Assembly (NCBI RefSeq): GCF_001436275.1
Contig: NZ_AZEH01000039.1
Location: 611,336 to 675,335, forward strand
DNA from: Liquorilactobacillus oeni DSM 19972
GTDB taxonomy: Bacteria; Bacillota; Bacilli; Lactobacillales; Lactobacillaceae
Reading direction: 5' to 3'
DNA: 64,000 bases
This document shows positions 36,249-44,032 of this stretch, one piece after another (position 1 is the first letter of the stretch; each line of letters starts with the position of its first letter). The notes beneath the pieces were generated by a model. The model did no database searches. It had not been told where the DNA came from and saw nothing but the letters and a program-made list of their open reading frames with translations. Both the position numbers and the translations under genes were made by a program.

Positions 36249-37592
36249 TTAATACAATTCTAAATACTGATCGCGTTCCCACTGGGAAACCTCTTGACGA
36301 TAAGCACCCCATTCAAGCTTTTTACCTTCAATAAAGTTTTGATACAAGTGTGGCCCCATGGCCTTTGCAATTACTTCATCAGCTTCCAAAGACTTCAACG
36401 CATTATGCAAAGTTGATGGTAAATCCGAAATTCCATTTGCCTTTCGTTCTTCATCATCCATCACATAGATGTTACGGTCAATCGGTTTAGGCGCAGCCAA
36501 CTTATTACGTAGTCCATCAAGTCCAGCCTCTAAAATAGCGGCAATTGCAAGGTAAGGATTTGCACTCGGATCAACGCTCCTTAGTTCAAGACGAGTTGAT
36601 AATCCACGTGCAATCGGCACACGTACTAATGGTGAGCGATTACGCCCCGACCATGCTACATAAACAGGTGCTTCATAACCCGGCACAAGTCGCTTATAAG
36701 AATTGACTGTTGGGTTAGTAACAGCTGTAAATCCGCGAGCATGTTTCAACAAACCTCCAAGAAAATAATGTGCTTCTTCAGAAAGCTGCATCTCTCCGTT
36801 TTCATCATAGAAAGCATTGCCTTCTGAATTAAAAAGTGACATATTAATATGCATACCTGAACCATTGATACGATCAAGCGGTTTTGGCATAAAAGTTGCA
36901 TGTAACCCATGTTTGCGTGCTACTGTTTTAACAACTAATTTAAATGTCTGAATGTTATCACAAGCATGCAGCGCATCAGCATACTTAAAATCAATTTCAT
37001 GTTGTCCAGGAGCGACCTCATGGTGAGAAGCTTCAACATCAAAGCCCATGTTTTCCAATTCAAGTACAATATCACGGCGGCAATTTTCGCCAAGATCTAC
37101 AGGTGCAAGATCAAAATAGCTGCCCTTATCATTAAGGTTCATTGTTGGTTTGCCTGTTTGAGGATCTAACTTAAATAAGAAAAACTCCGGCTCCGGGCCG
37201 ATATTAAAGTCTGTAAAGCCTAACTCTTTCATCTCTTTCAAAACACGAATCAGATTATTCCTTGGATCTCCAATAAAGGGAGTTCGATCTGCATTATAAA
37301 CTTCACAAATGATTCGTGCTACTTTTCCATGTTCGCTTCCCCAAGGGAAGATCATCCATGTTGACAGATCTGGATATAACCACATGTCACTCTCTTCGAT
37401 TCTAACAAAGCCATCGATCGAAGAACCATCGAACATTAACTTGTTGTCCAATAATTTGTCTAGTTGGCTGATTGGAACTTCAACGTTCTTAATAACACCA
37501 TACAGATCTGTGAACATTAAACGCAAAAATTTAACATTTTCTTCCTTAGATATCTTGCGGATGTCATCCTTAGTGTAGCTAGGCTTTACCAT
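36249..37592 (-). CDS. glnA: Glutamine synthetase type I (GSI-alpha)
   Basis: Makes glutamine from glutamate, ammonia and ATP. The 447-residue length and sequence ([56 protein letters not shown]) fit the feedback-inhibited GSI-alpha type of Firmicutes, without an adenylylation site. The ATG (37590-37592) follows AAAGGAGC; the longer frame upstream overlaps glnR and is not supported. It forms an operon with glnR, whose promoter has a GlnR box. Confidence 0.98.
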   Translation of the reverse strand: MVKPSYTKDDIRKISKEENVKFLRLMFTDLYGVIKNVEVPISQLDKLLDNKLMFDGSSIDGFVRIEESDMWLYPDLSTWMIFPWGSEHGKVARIICEVYNADRTPFIGDPRNNLIRVLKEMKELGFTDFNIGPEPEFFLFKLDPQTGKPTMNLNDKGSYFDLAPVDLGENCRRDIVLELENMGFDVEASHHEVAPGQHEIDFKYADALHACDNIQTFKLVVKTVARKHGLHATFMPKPLDRINGSGMHINMSLFNSEGNAFYDENGEMQLSEEAHYFLGGLLKHARGFTAVTNPTVNSYKRLVPGYEAPVYVAWSGRNRSPLVRVPIARGLSTRLELRSVDPSANPYLAIAAILEAGLDGLRNKLAAPKPIDRNIYVMDDEERKANGISDLPSTLHNALKSLEADEVIAKAMGPHLYQNFIEGKKLEWGAYRQEVSQWERDQYLELY

Positions 37593-37614
37593 ATAAATCG
37601 CTCCTTTTTTAAAT

Positions 37615-38004
37615 TTAGAGGTTCTTATTATGTTTGAAAGGAAACTCTTCTTTCTTGCCAAGGCCGCTGACAGAAATAAATTCATCCCGTAAAATTCGAC
37701 GCACGTCAGAATCTGTCAACGGTTTATCCAATTGAGCTTTTTTTGCAGCACGTTTACGTTCCTTTTCTATGTAAATGTGCTTAATTCCAGCCATGTTAAT
37801 TCCTTCATCGAGATAATCCCTGATTTCCAATAAACGATCAATGTCGTTAAGAGAATACATTCTACGATTTCCTTCATTGCGTTCCGGCTTTACCAGTTTT
37901 TGCTCCTCATAGTATCTGATCTGTCTAGCTGTCAAGTTAGTCAGCTTCATGACCGTTCCAATCGGCAAAACAGCAAGAGAACGTCTGAGTTCCTTTTCTT
38001 TCAT
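37615..38004 (-). CDS. glnR: MerR family nitrogen regulator GlnR
   Basis: Represses glnRA and transport genes when glutamine is plentiful, through feedback-inhibited GlnA. The 129-residue protein has the MerR winged helix (residues 15-80, with [20 protein letters not shown]). A short C-terminal tail senses GlnA in B. subtilis. It starts after GAGGAGGGTT, 22 nt before glnA, and its own promoter carries a GlnR site. Confidence 0.97.
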   Translation of the reverse strand: MKEKELRRSLAVLPIGTVMKLTNLTARQIRYYEEQKLVKPERNEGNRRMYSLNDIDRLLEIRDYLDEGINMAGIKHIYIEKERKRAAKKAQLDKPLTDSDVRRILRDEFISVSGLGKKEEFPFKHNKNL

Positions 38005-38031
38005 AACAACCCTCCTCTAACTCACGCACTA

Positions 38032-38060
38032 ATAATAGCAAGGCGGTTTTTAATTGTCAA
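38032..38060 (-). promoter_or_regulatory. Sigma-A promoter of glnRA
   Basis: TTGACA (38055-38060) and TATTAT (38032-38037) with a 17-nt spacer, 27 nt before the glnR start. A perfect -35 element. Confidence 0.85.
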
Positions 38061-38067
38061 CACGAAA

Positions 38068-38084
38068 TGTCATATTTTATTACA
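38068..38084 (-). promoter_or_regulatory. GlnR/TnrA box
   Basis: TGTAA-N7-TGACA, a full match to TGTNA-N7-TNACA. It lies 7 bp upstream of the -35 and overlaps the last bases of the upstream lyase gene. It supports autoregulation of glnRA by nitrogen supply. Confidence 0.8.
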
Positions 38085-39357
38085 TGTCTTTCTTTTCGAA
38101 AAAAGTTTCCGCAACTGCCTTACTAATCGCAACTTTCACATGTGCGTAAGTCAGTCCTCCTTGAATGTACAATCGATAGGGCGGTCTCATAGGCCCATCT
38201 GAAGATAGCTCAATTGTAGAACCCTCAGTAAAACTGCCAGAAGCCATTATTTCCTTATCCTCGTAACCTTCCATGACACTCGGAACCGGATCAACATACG
38301 AGTTGACTGGTGAGTAATGCTGAATTGCCCGACAAAAACCGATCATTGCTTTCGGGTTGCCGAAACTAACAGTTTGCACAAGGTCAGTACGAGGAGCATC
38401 CCAACTAGGGGATACATCTAAGCCGATCTTTTCAAGAAGTGCGCTCGTAAAGATTGCTCCTTTAATAGCCTCACCAGTAACGTGCGGAGCTAGGAAAAAT
38501 CCTTGGTACATGTCCCGGATATGCCCAATCGTTGCGCCTTCATGCTTTCCTGCCCCAGGAACATTTAAGCGATTACCTGCTCGTTTGATCAAATCTTTTT
38601 TCCCCACAATATATGCCCCTGTTTTAACAATTCCTGCCCCAGCATTCTTATAAAGTGAACCAGCCATTAAATCTGCCCCATATTCAGTAGCTTCATGAAT
38701 TTCCGAAAATTCACCGTAACAATTGTCAATAAAAATAATCACTTTTGGCAGCCTTTCACGGACAAAAGCAATCATCTTCTTGATTTCAGCAACAGTAAAA
38801 CTGTCTCTAAGAGCATAGCCTCTTGAACGCTGAATAGCGACTACTTTAATGTTGGTATTACTTGCTAGTTTTGCCGCAATGCTTTTGTAATCAACCTTGC
38901 CATTTTGAAGAAGCTTTGCATAATCGAAGTTGATTCCATAATCCAGCATAGAACCCGGTTCATTTCCAACTATTCCAATTACATGCTGAATAGTGTCATA
39001 CGGCATTCCTGTCATATAAAACAATGTATCTTGCGCTCGCAGCACACTAAAAAGGGCAGTTGCAATTGCATGTGTCCCTGAAATCAACTGCGGCCTTACC
39101 ATTGCATCTTCAGTATGAAAATAATCTGCATAGATTTCATCTAATTTCTCACGTCCAACATCATCATAACCATATCCAGTTGATCCTGCTAGATCTTCTT
39201 CTGCGACGTGGTGCGTTCTAAAACACTCCAAAACACGCATTTGATTATAAGTTACTTGTTCGTCAATCTCCGTTAATCTTGGTGCAATCTGTTTTTCACT
39301 TTCTTTGATTTTTTTTTGCAGATCTGTCGGTAATCCTTTTTTCCATGAAAGTTCCAT
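38080..39357 (-). CDS. PLP-dependent methionine gamma-lyase / aluminium resistance family protein (YnbB-like)
   Basis: A 425-residue Cys/Met metabolism PLP enzyme of the YnbB family. Marks are the phosphate-binding SGTHAIATALFS, FIDNCYGEF and the Schiff-base lysine region GSLYKNAGAGI. Family members are annotated as aluminium resistance proteins or cystathionine beta-lyase-like; the substrate is unknown. The order miaA - ynbB - glnR - glnA is kept as in B. subtilis, but hflX is absent between miaA and this gene. The ATG at 39355-39357 is 9 nt after GGAG; a TTG one codon upstream is possible. Its stop overlaps the GlnR box. Confidence 0.88.
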   Translation of the reverse strand: MELSWKKGLPTDLQKKIKESEKQIAPRLTEIDEQVTYNQMRVLECFRTHHVAEEDLAGSTGYGYDDVGREKLDEIYADYFHTEDAMVRPQLISGTHAIATALFSVLRAQDTLFYMTGMPYDTIQHVIGIVGNEPGSMLDYGINFDYAKLLQNGKVDYKSIAAKLASNTNIKVVAIQRSRGYALRDSFTVAEIKKMIAFVRERLPKVIIFIDNCYGEFSEIHEATEYGADLMAGSLYKNAGAGIVKTGAYIVGKKDLIKRAGNRLNVPGAGKHEGATIGHIRDMYQGFFLAPHVTGEAIKGAIFTSALLEKIGLDVSPSWDAPRTDLVQTVSFGNPKAMIGFCRAIQHYSPVNSYVDPVPSVMEGYEDKEIMASGSFTEGSTIELSSDGPMRPPYRLYIQGGLTYAHVKVAISKAVAETFFEKKDM

Positions 39358-39363
39358 CAAAAA

Positions 39364-40296
39364 TTACTCCTTAGTTTCTATCCAATTTTTAACAACCTCA
39401 GTTATTTTATCAGCGTTATTTTTATCTGAAATGATATCAAACCAAGTTACATCCATTTTATTGCGAAACCACGTTAATTGCCTTTTAGCATAGTGACGTG
39501 AGTCTTTTTTAATATTAGCAACAGCTTGAGCGAGAGGAATCTTTCCTTTAAAATACGGAAAAAGCTCCTTATAGCCTATCCCCTTGCCTGCCGGCAGGCT
39601 TTCTCCTCCGGCATCATACAACCAGCGGGCTTCTTCTAATAATCCATTTGAAAGCATCAAATCAACCCGTTTTTCAATTCTTTGGTACAGCACTTCACGA
39701 TTTGTGTTTAAACCAATAACCAAAGGCAAAAACTCTTTTGTCGGCCGGTCATTTTGCTTTGAAAACTGTTTTCCAGTCTTCTCAAAGACCTCAAGAGCCC
39801 GAATTATCCGCCTTTCATTATTTGGAGGAATACCTACAGCTGCATTCGGATCTACTTTTTTTAATTCCTGCCAAAGTTGTTTTTTCCCGTTTTGTTTTGC
39901 AAATTGATACCACTTTTCCCTGATTCTTTCAGAGTCTTCATACTGATCATTGCCAAGCTGAAAATTATCAAGAAGAGCCTGCAAATAAAAACCTGTTCCG
40001 CCGACAATGAATGGCAACGACCCCTTTGCTGTAATTTCATTAATCAAGTGCCGGCACTCTAAAACAAATTCTGCTACAGAAAACCGCTGCTCAATCTCTC
40101 TGACATCTATTAAATGATGAGGGACCAAAGATCTTTCTTTAGAAGTTGCCTTAGCCGTACCGATATCTAACTTATGGTAAACCTGCATAGAATCACCAGA
40201 AATAATTTCGCCATTAAATTTACACGCTAAGTTTAATGAAAGATCCGTTTTACCGACAGCTGTAGGGCCAACAATCAGAACAATTTTAGTAGTCAT
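39364..40296 (-). CDS. miaA: tRNA dimethylallyltransferase MiaA
   Basis: Adds isopentenyl to A37 of tRNAs reading UNN codons. The 310-residue protein has P-loop VGPTAVGKTDLS, GDSMQVYHKLDIGTAK and GGTGFYLQAL. The start is ATG 40294-40296 after AAAGGAG; the frame extends 12 codons upstream. It lies 6 nt before the lyase gene. Confidence 0.97.
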   Translation of the reverse strand: MTTKIVLIVGPTAVGKTDLSLNLACKFNGEIISGDSMQVYHKLDIGTAKATSKERSLVPHHLIDVREIEQRFSVAEFVLECRHLINEITAKGSLPFIVGGTGFYLQALLDNFQLGNDQYEDSERIREKWYQFAKQNGKKQLWQELKKVDPNAAVGIPPNNERRIIRALEVFEKTGKQFSKQNDRPTKEFLPLVIGLNTNREVLYQRIEKRVDLMLSNGLLEEARWLYDAGGESLPAGKGIGYKELFPYFKGKIPLAQAVANIKKDSRHYAKRQLTWFRNKMDVTWFDIISDKNNADKITEVVKNWIETKE

Positions 40297-40424
40297 CTTT
40301 TCTCCTTTCTCATCACAAAGTTCTCTTATCAAGTTTTTAATCTTATTTTATACTTATAACTGGAATTTTAACTTCAAAACCTGCATAATTAGTTTTATAA
40401 AGAAAATAAGGAGGTCTATTTCAA

Positions 40425-40601
40425 ATGAAACCATTCGGTAAAGGGGTTATCCTTGGTGTTGTTTCAACACTGAGTGCTGTTGCAGGATGCTTTTATGCGT
40501 TTAAACATACAGTAGTTGACCCAATAGAAGAAAAAGAAGCAATGATTGATGAACATCATCGACGTGCAATACGTAAAATGCACTCATCTCATCAAGGTTA
40601 A
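40425..40601 (+). CDS. DUF3042 family small membrane protein
   Basis: A 58-residue protein too short for most gene callers' long filters. It starts after AAGGAGGTC. One membrane helix (about residues 7-26) begins GKGVILGVVSTLSAVAG and is followed by VDPIEEKEAMIDEHHRRAIRK, the pattern of DUF3042 in lactobacilli. Function unknown. It is divergent from miaA, as in other lactobacilli, and ends in a shared terminator. No sharp promoter was found (weak TATAAA-like sequence near 40396). Confidence 0.8.
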   Translation: MKPFGKGVILGVVSTLSAVAGCFYAFKHTVVDPIEEKEAMIDEHHRRAIRKMHSSHQG

Positions 40602-40614
40602 ACAGTATTCACAT

Positions 40615-40655
40615 CAAAAAAGAGGCTCTGACAAATTCATGTTGGCCTCTTTTTT
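40615..40655. terminator. Bidirectional terminator between DUF3042 and rhodanese genes
   Basis: AAAAAAGAGGC/GCCTCTTTTTT stem (40616-40626 and 40645-40655) with a TCTGACA-containing loop. T runs are present on both strands, serving the two convergent genes. Confidence 0.88.
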
Positions 40656-40672
40656 CGATTAACTTTCTAAAA

Positions 40673-41083
40673 TTAATTTTTCTTTTTGGTCCGTCCGTCC
40701 CATTTATCGAATCCATTCTTAAGAATGTAAAGGTCCTGATAGCCATCTTTATGAAGTTTAACAGCAATTCTTGTGCTCAGTGATTTGCCTTGATCATAAA
40801 GATAAACAGGCATATCTTTTCTAATAGATTCTTTCATGATTTTAAATTGTGCAAACGGAACGTTGCGTGCCCCCATAATATGACCTGCATCAAAATTATC
40901 TTTATCGCGTAAATCAATAATCTGTGCAGTATGCATTCCTTGACGAAACTCTTTATTTTCAAGAAAATGGGCTACTTTACGCCCTTGATACCATAGATAT
41001 AATTGATTACCAAAAATATAAAGTAAAACAACAATCAGAATTACATCAATAACTCCCCAGACTGAGATAGCTTGTAAAAACAT
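40673..41083 (-). CDS. Membrane-anchored rhodanese-like protein lacking the catalytic cysteine
   Basis: A 136-residue protein with an N-terminal membrane helix (about residues 10-26) and a cytoplasmic rhodanese fold (about 45-130) with IIDLRDKDNFDAGHIMGARNVP. The active-site loop reads YLYDQGKS: Asp97 stands where sulfurtransferases have Cys. It is therefore unlikely to transfer sulfur and may be a binding or scaffold domain. The ATG (41081-41083) follows AAAGGAG. It lies after glcK in the fthC-gluP-yqgQ-glcK operon. Confidence 0.88.
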   Translation of the reverse strand: MFLQAISVWGVIDVILIVVLLYIFGNQLYLWYQGRKVAHFLENKEFRQGMHTAQIIDLRDKDNFDAGHIMGARNVPFAQFKIMKESIRKDMPVYLYDQGKSLSTRIAVKLHKDGYQDLYILKNGFDKWDGRTKKKN

Positions 41084-41106
41084 TCGCTCTTCTCCTTTCA
41101 AGTAAA

Positions 41107-42066
41107 CTATTCAAATGTTAATGCAAGCGAAGCTGCACCTATAACTCCGGCTTCGTTTCCAAGTTGTGCCAGTTTAAGCGTTGTCGTTTTTTCAACAACC
41201 GGAAATGCGAATTCCCGAAAATACTTATCAACCCTTTTTAAAAGAAATTCTCCAGCTGCTGAAACACCACCGCCAATTACAATATATGACGGGTTCAGCA
41301 GATTTCCTAAGTTTGCACATGCAAGCCCAAGGTAATAACAAACCTGTTCTACCACTCTTTTACCAAGAAGATCATTTTTCTTTGCAAGTTCAAAAACAAT
41401 TTTAGAGGTAATTTCTTGACCATCATCGAGCATTTGTTTCAGCTTTGAGCTGCCGGCAAATTCTTCTGCAAAATCACGAGCCACCCGTACGATTCCAGTA
41501 GCAGAAGCATAAGTTTCAAGACATCCATGATTTCCACAGGTACAAAGGTATCCATTAGGCTTAACAATCATATGTCCCACTTCACCAGCCGCTTTCACAC
41601 CATGCAAGAGTTTACCGTTTGACACAAGACCGCCGCCTACTCCAGTTCCAAGTGTGATAAAAGCAACTTCATTGTCATTTTCTCCAGCACCCTTCCAGCG
41701 TTCTCCTAGAGCTGCAACGTTTGCATCGTTATCAATCGCAAAACGAATTGAAGTTCCCTTTTCGATTTCTTTTTTAATCTGCTGAAGTGTCTTCCAATTA
41801 AGATTATAAGCTCCGATTACCGTACCAGCTTCAAGATCAACTGTGCCTGGGGAACCCATTCCGATTCCAATAAACTGTTCAGGCTGCATGTTATAGAGTT
41901 TAAGGTGATGATTGATAGAAGATATTATGTCAGGAACAATATGGGTCCCTTCATCTAAAATATTGGTTTCTATGCTCCATTTCTGCTGGATTTCACCTTC
42001 TGCAGTTAAAATTGCAAATTTAATTGTTGTTCCACCGAGATCAACCCCGATCAGTTTTTTATCCAT
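41107..42066 (-). CDS. glcK: Glucokinase, ROK family
   Basis: Phosphorylates glucose with ATP. The 319-residue ROK protein starts MDKKLIGVDLGGTTIKFAIL (phosphate-binding motif). It has IDNDANVAALGE (catalytic Asp), the EVGHMIV glucose-binding part, and the zinc-binding C-x-C-x4-C cluster CTCGNHGC (about residue 175). The order gluP-yqgQ-glcK matches B. subtilis and supports the glucokinase call over other ROK kinases. Confidence 0.96.
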   Translation of the reverse strand: MDKKLIGVDLGGTTIKFAILTAEGEIQQKWSIETNILDEGTHIVPDIISSINHHLKLYNMQPEQFIGIGMGSPGTVDLEAGTVIGAYNLNWKTLQQIKKEIEKGTSIRFAIDNDANVAALGERWKGAGENDNEVAFITLGTGVGGGLVSNGKLLHGVKAAGEVGHMIVKPNGYLCTCGNHGCLETYASATGIVRVARDFAEEFAGSSKLKQMLDDGQEITSKIVFELAKKNDLLGKRVVEQVCYYLGLACANLGNLLNPSYIVIGGGVSAAGEFLLKRVDKYFREFAFPVVEKTTTLKLAQLGNEAGVIGAASLALTFE

Positions 42067-42079
42067 AAAAAAACCTCCG

Positions 42080-42298
42080 CTAAAATCCTGTCATTTCATT
42101 CTGATGCTTTTCTTCGAAGCTATGTTCCCTTGTTAAAATTAATTTTGCTTTAATAAATACAGGGTCAGTAATGACACCTGCCTTGTGTAAATGGTCAAGT
42201 TCAAGTGCCATCAGTTCAATATCCCACAAGCGTTTACCAACATACACAAAAATCCCAAAATTCTTTAGCAACTGCTGAACATCATAAAGTGTTTTCAT
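42080..42298 (-). CDS. yqgQ: YqgQ family protein (DUF910)
   Basis: A 72-residue helical protein of the YqgQ family, starting MKTLYDVQQLLKNFG with the WDIELMALELDHLHKAG core. Structures in this family show a small helical bundle suggested to bind single-stranded nucleic acid; function is not established. It sits 14 nt before glcK and after the rhomboid gene. Confidence 0.92.
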   Translation of the reverse strand: MKTLYDVQQLLKNFGIFVYVGKRLWDIELMALELDHLHKAGVITDPVFIKAKLILTREHSFEEKHQNEMTGF

Positions 42299-42346
42299 GA
42301 AAACACCCCCATTGATTATATAGGAAAGTAATTAGGTAGGAAAGCC

Positions 42347-43003
42347 TTAATTTTTAAAACCCACTGCCAATAGCATTACACATAAAAATAATAGCATTGC
42401 AAAACTGAGAATTCTTTTTAAGACAGGAACTTTGCCTACTGCAGGAACACCGGTACAGTAACCGGCTAAAAAACCGCCGAACAAGCCACCAAGGTGCCCC
42501 GGAAGATCTACATTACCGTAAAAACCAAAGATAACATTCAAGACAATCAGAATTAAAAATTGTTTTGCCAACATACGGATATAAGGATTTTCCCCAAAAG
42601 ATTCTCCCATCATCAAGAAAACTCCGAACAAGCCGAATAACGCAGTACTTGCACCAGCTGAAAGAGCTTCCGGATTAAATGCAAAGCTAGCCAAGTTTCC
42701 CATAAAGCCGCTTATGAAATAAATAAGTAAAAACCTTGAATGCCCTAGTATTGTTTCTAATTGGGTACCGATAAAATAAAGTGTTACCATATTCAATACT
42801 AAGTGCTCCAAACCAATGTGAAGAAACATCGGCGTTAGTAATCGCCACCACTGACCAGCTAAAATAAGACTGTTAACCTTAGCTCCAAACGCAATTAACA
42901 GAGAGATCTCTTGACTGCCACCCAAGAGCGTCATTAACAAAAAAATCGCAATATTCAAGCTGAGCAAAGCGTATGTGACTATTGGTCGTCGGTTCGAAAC
43001 CAT
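42347..43003 (-). CDS. Rhomboid family intramembrane serine protease (GluP type)
   Basis: A 218-residue protein with six or seven membrane helices. The catalytic dyad is visible: Ser119 in GASTALFG and His170 in PGHLGGLFGG. The WWRLLTPMFLH stretch (51-61) and the EHLVLNMVTLYFIG helix are family marks. Compared with B. subtilis GluP it lacks the N-terminal extension and C-terminal TPR. It is 14 nt after fthC. Confidence 0.93.
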   Translation of the reverse strand: MVSNRRPIVTYALLSLNIAIFLLMTLLGGSQEISLLIAFGAKVNSLILAGQWWRLLTPMFLHIGLEHLVLNMVTLYFIGTQLETILGHSRFLLIYFISGFMGNLASFAFNPEALSAGASTALFGLFGVFLMMGESFGENPYIRMLAKQFLILIVLNVIFGFYGNVDLPGHLGGLFGGFLAGYCTGVPAVGKVPVLKRILSFAMLLFLCVMLLAVGFKN

Positions 43004-43017
43004 TGTCTGTCTCCTTT

Positions 43018-43569
43018 TTAAATAGTCAGAATCTGTTGAATGTTTTGGTCAGTTTCTTCTGCCTGCCAAATCGCTGCTGGAAAGAAACGTACTGGATCAG
43101 CAAGAGCAAGCGTATCACCATGATAATTTGCTAAAAATCTATCATAGTAGCCCCCACCAAAACCAATTCGTTCACCTTTTTGCGTAAACGCAAGTCCGGG
43201 AACTATCACTAATTCAATCTTTTCTTTAGATACTTCTTTTTCTGTCTTAGCAGGTTGCAAAACACCAAAAGAACTTTTTTCAATTTTACTCTGCTTTTCC
43301 AATTTAAAAAAACGTATTTGCCTTTGAGGAAATATTCTTGGAATGCAAATGTCTTTATTTTGCAACCAAGCTTGTAAGATTAAGGGCTTAGTATCAATCT
43401 CGCTTCCAGAGGACAAAGTAACTGCAACCATTTTTGCATTTTTCCAGCTAGCTAGAGCAAAAAGCTTTTGGTACAAACAAAGCTCATTAAGTTGTTTACT
43501 CCATGTACTTTTTGACTGTGTTAATTTTTCCAACTGCTTTTTTCTTACTGTTTCTTTTTTTAGCTGCAC
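43018..43569 (-). CDS. 5-formyltetrahydrofolate cyclo-ligase
   Basis: Converts 5-formyl-THF to 5,10-methenyl-THF. The 183-residue protein has a basic N-terminus and the C-terminal GERIGFGGGYYDRFLANY motif that binds ATP/folate. The start is GTG (43567-43569), 6 nt after AAAGGAGATA; the frame runs 44 codons further through a terminator hairpin and is not coding there. It heads the fthC-gluP-yqgQ-glcK-rhodanese operon. Confidence 0.94.
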   Translation of the reverse strand: MQLKKETVRKKQLEKLTQSKSTWSKQLNELCLYQKLFALASWKNAKMVAVTLSSGSEIDTKPLILQAWLQNKDICIPRIFPQRQIRFFKLEKQSKIEKSSFGVLQPAKTEKEVSKEKIELVIVPGLAFTQKGERIGFGGGYYDRFLANYHGDTLALADPVRFFPAAIWQAEETDQNIQQILTI

Positions 43570-43597
43570 AGTATCTCCTTTCGTAAAGAATCCTAGA

Positions 43598-43640
43598 TAA
43601 TAAAAGAGACTGAGACAAATATTCACCTGCCCCAGCCCTA
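43598..43640 (-). terminator. Terminator of rpmG
   Basis: On the minus strand AGGGCTGGGGCA pairs with TGTCTCAGTCTCT using several G-U pairs and one bulge, followed by CTTTTATTAT. It lies between rpmG and the folate gene. Confidence 0.7.
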
Positions 43641-43748
43641 TATTATATAGTAAGTACGTACATTGATGATAAGCTACCGTCATTTTAAAAATTAATACCA
43701 AATATCTAAAACAAACAGTTTGCCTTCTTCAAATAATACTTTCAAGTA

Positions 43749-43898
43749 CTATTTTGTTTCGCGATGAAGCGTAACCTTTCTATCACGTGGGCAATACTTA
43801 TTCAACTCTAAGCGATCAGGGTTGTTACGCTTATTCTTGTTTGATAGATATGTCCGTTCATGACATTCTGTACATTCTAATGTAATGTTTACACGCAT
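43749..43898 (-). CDS. rpmG: 50S ribosomal protein L33 type 1
   Basis: A 49-residue L33 starting [12 protein letters not shown] and ending KVTLHRETK. The CTEC pair (residues 9-12) and YCPRD (about 35-39) give three cysteines, the usual form in lactobacilli. GGAGGG precedes the ATG. It is too short for a 60-codon cutoff. An extended -10 (TGATATCAT, near 43955) lies upstream. Confidence 0.96.
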   Translation of the reverse strand: MRVNITLECTECHERTYLSNKNKRNNPDRLELNKYCPRDRKVTLHRETK

Positions 43899-44032
43899 TC
43901 CTAACCCTCCAAACTTTGCTGTTTTCGAAAATTTTTAATCTTCAACGTTACTATGATATCATTTTTTTTCCAGTGAAGCCAGCGTTTTTTACAAATTGTT
44001 AAGGGATACTCCTTGACAGTAACTACTGCTTT

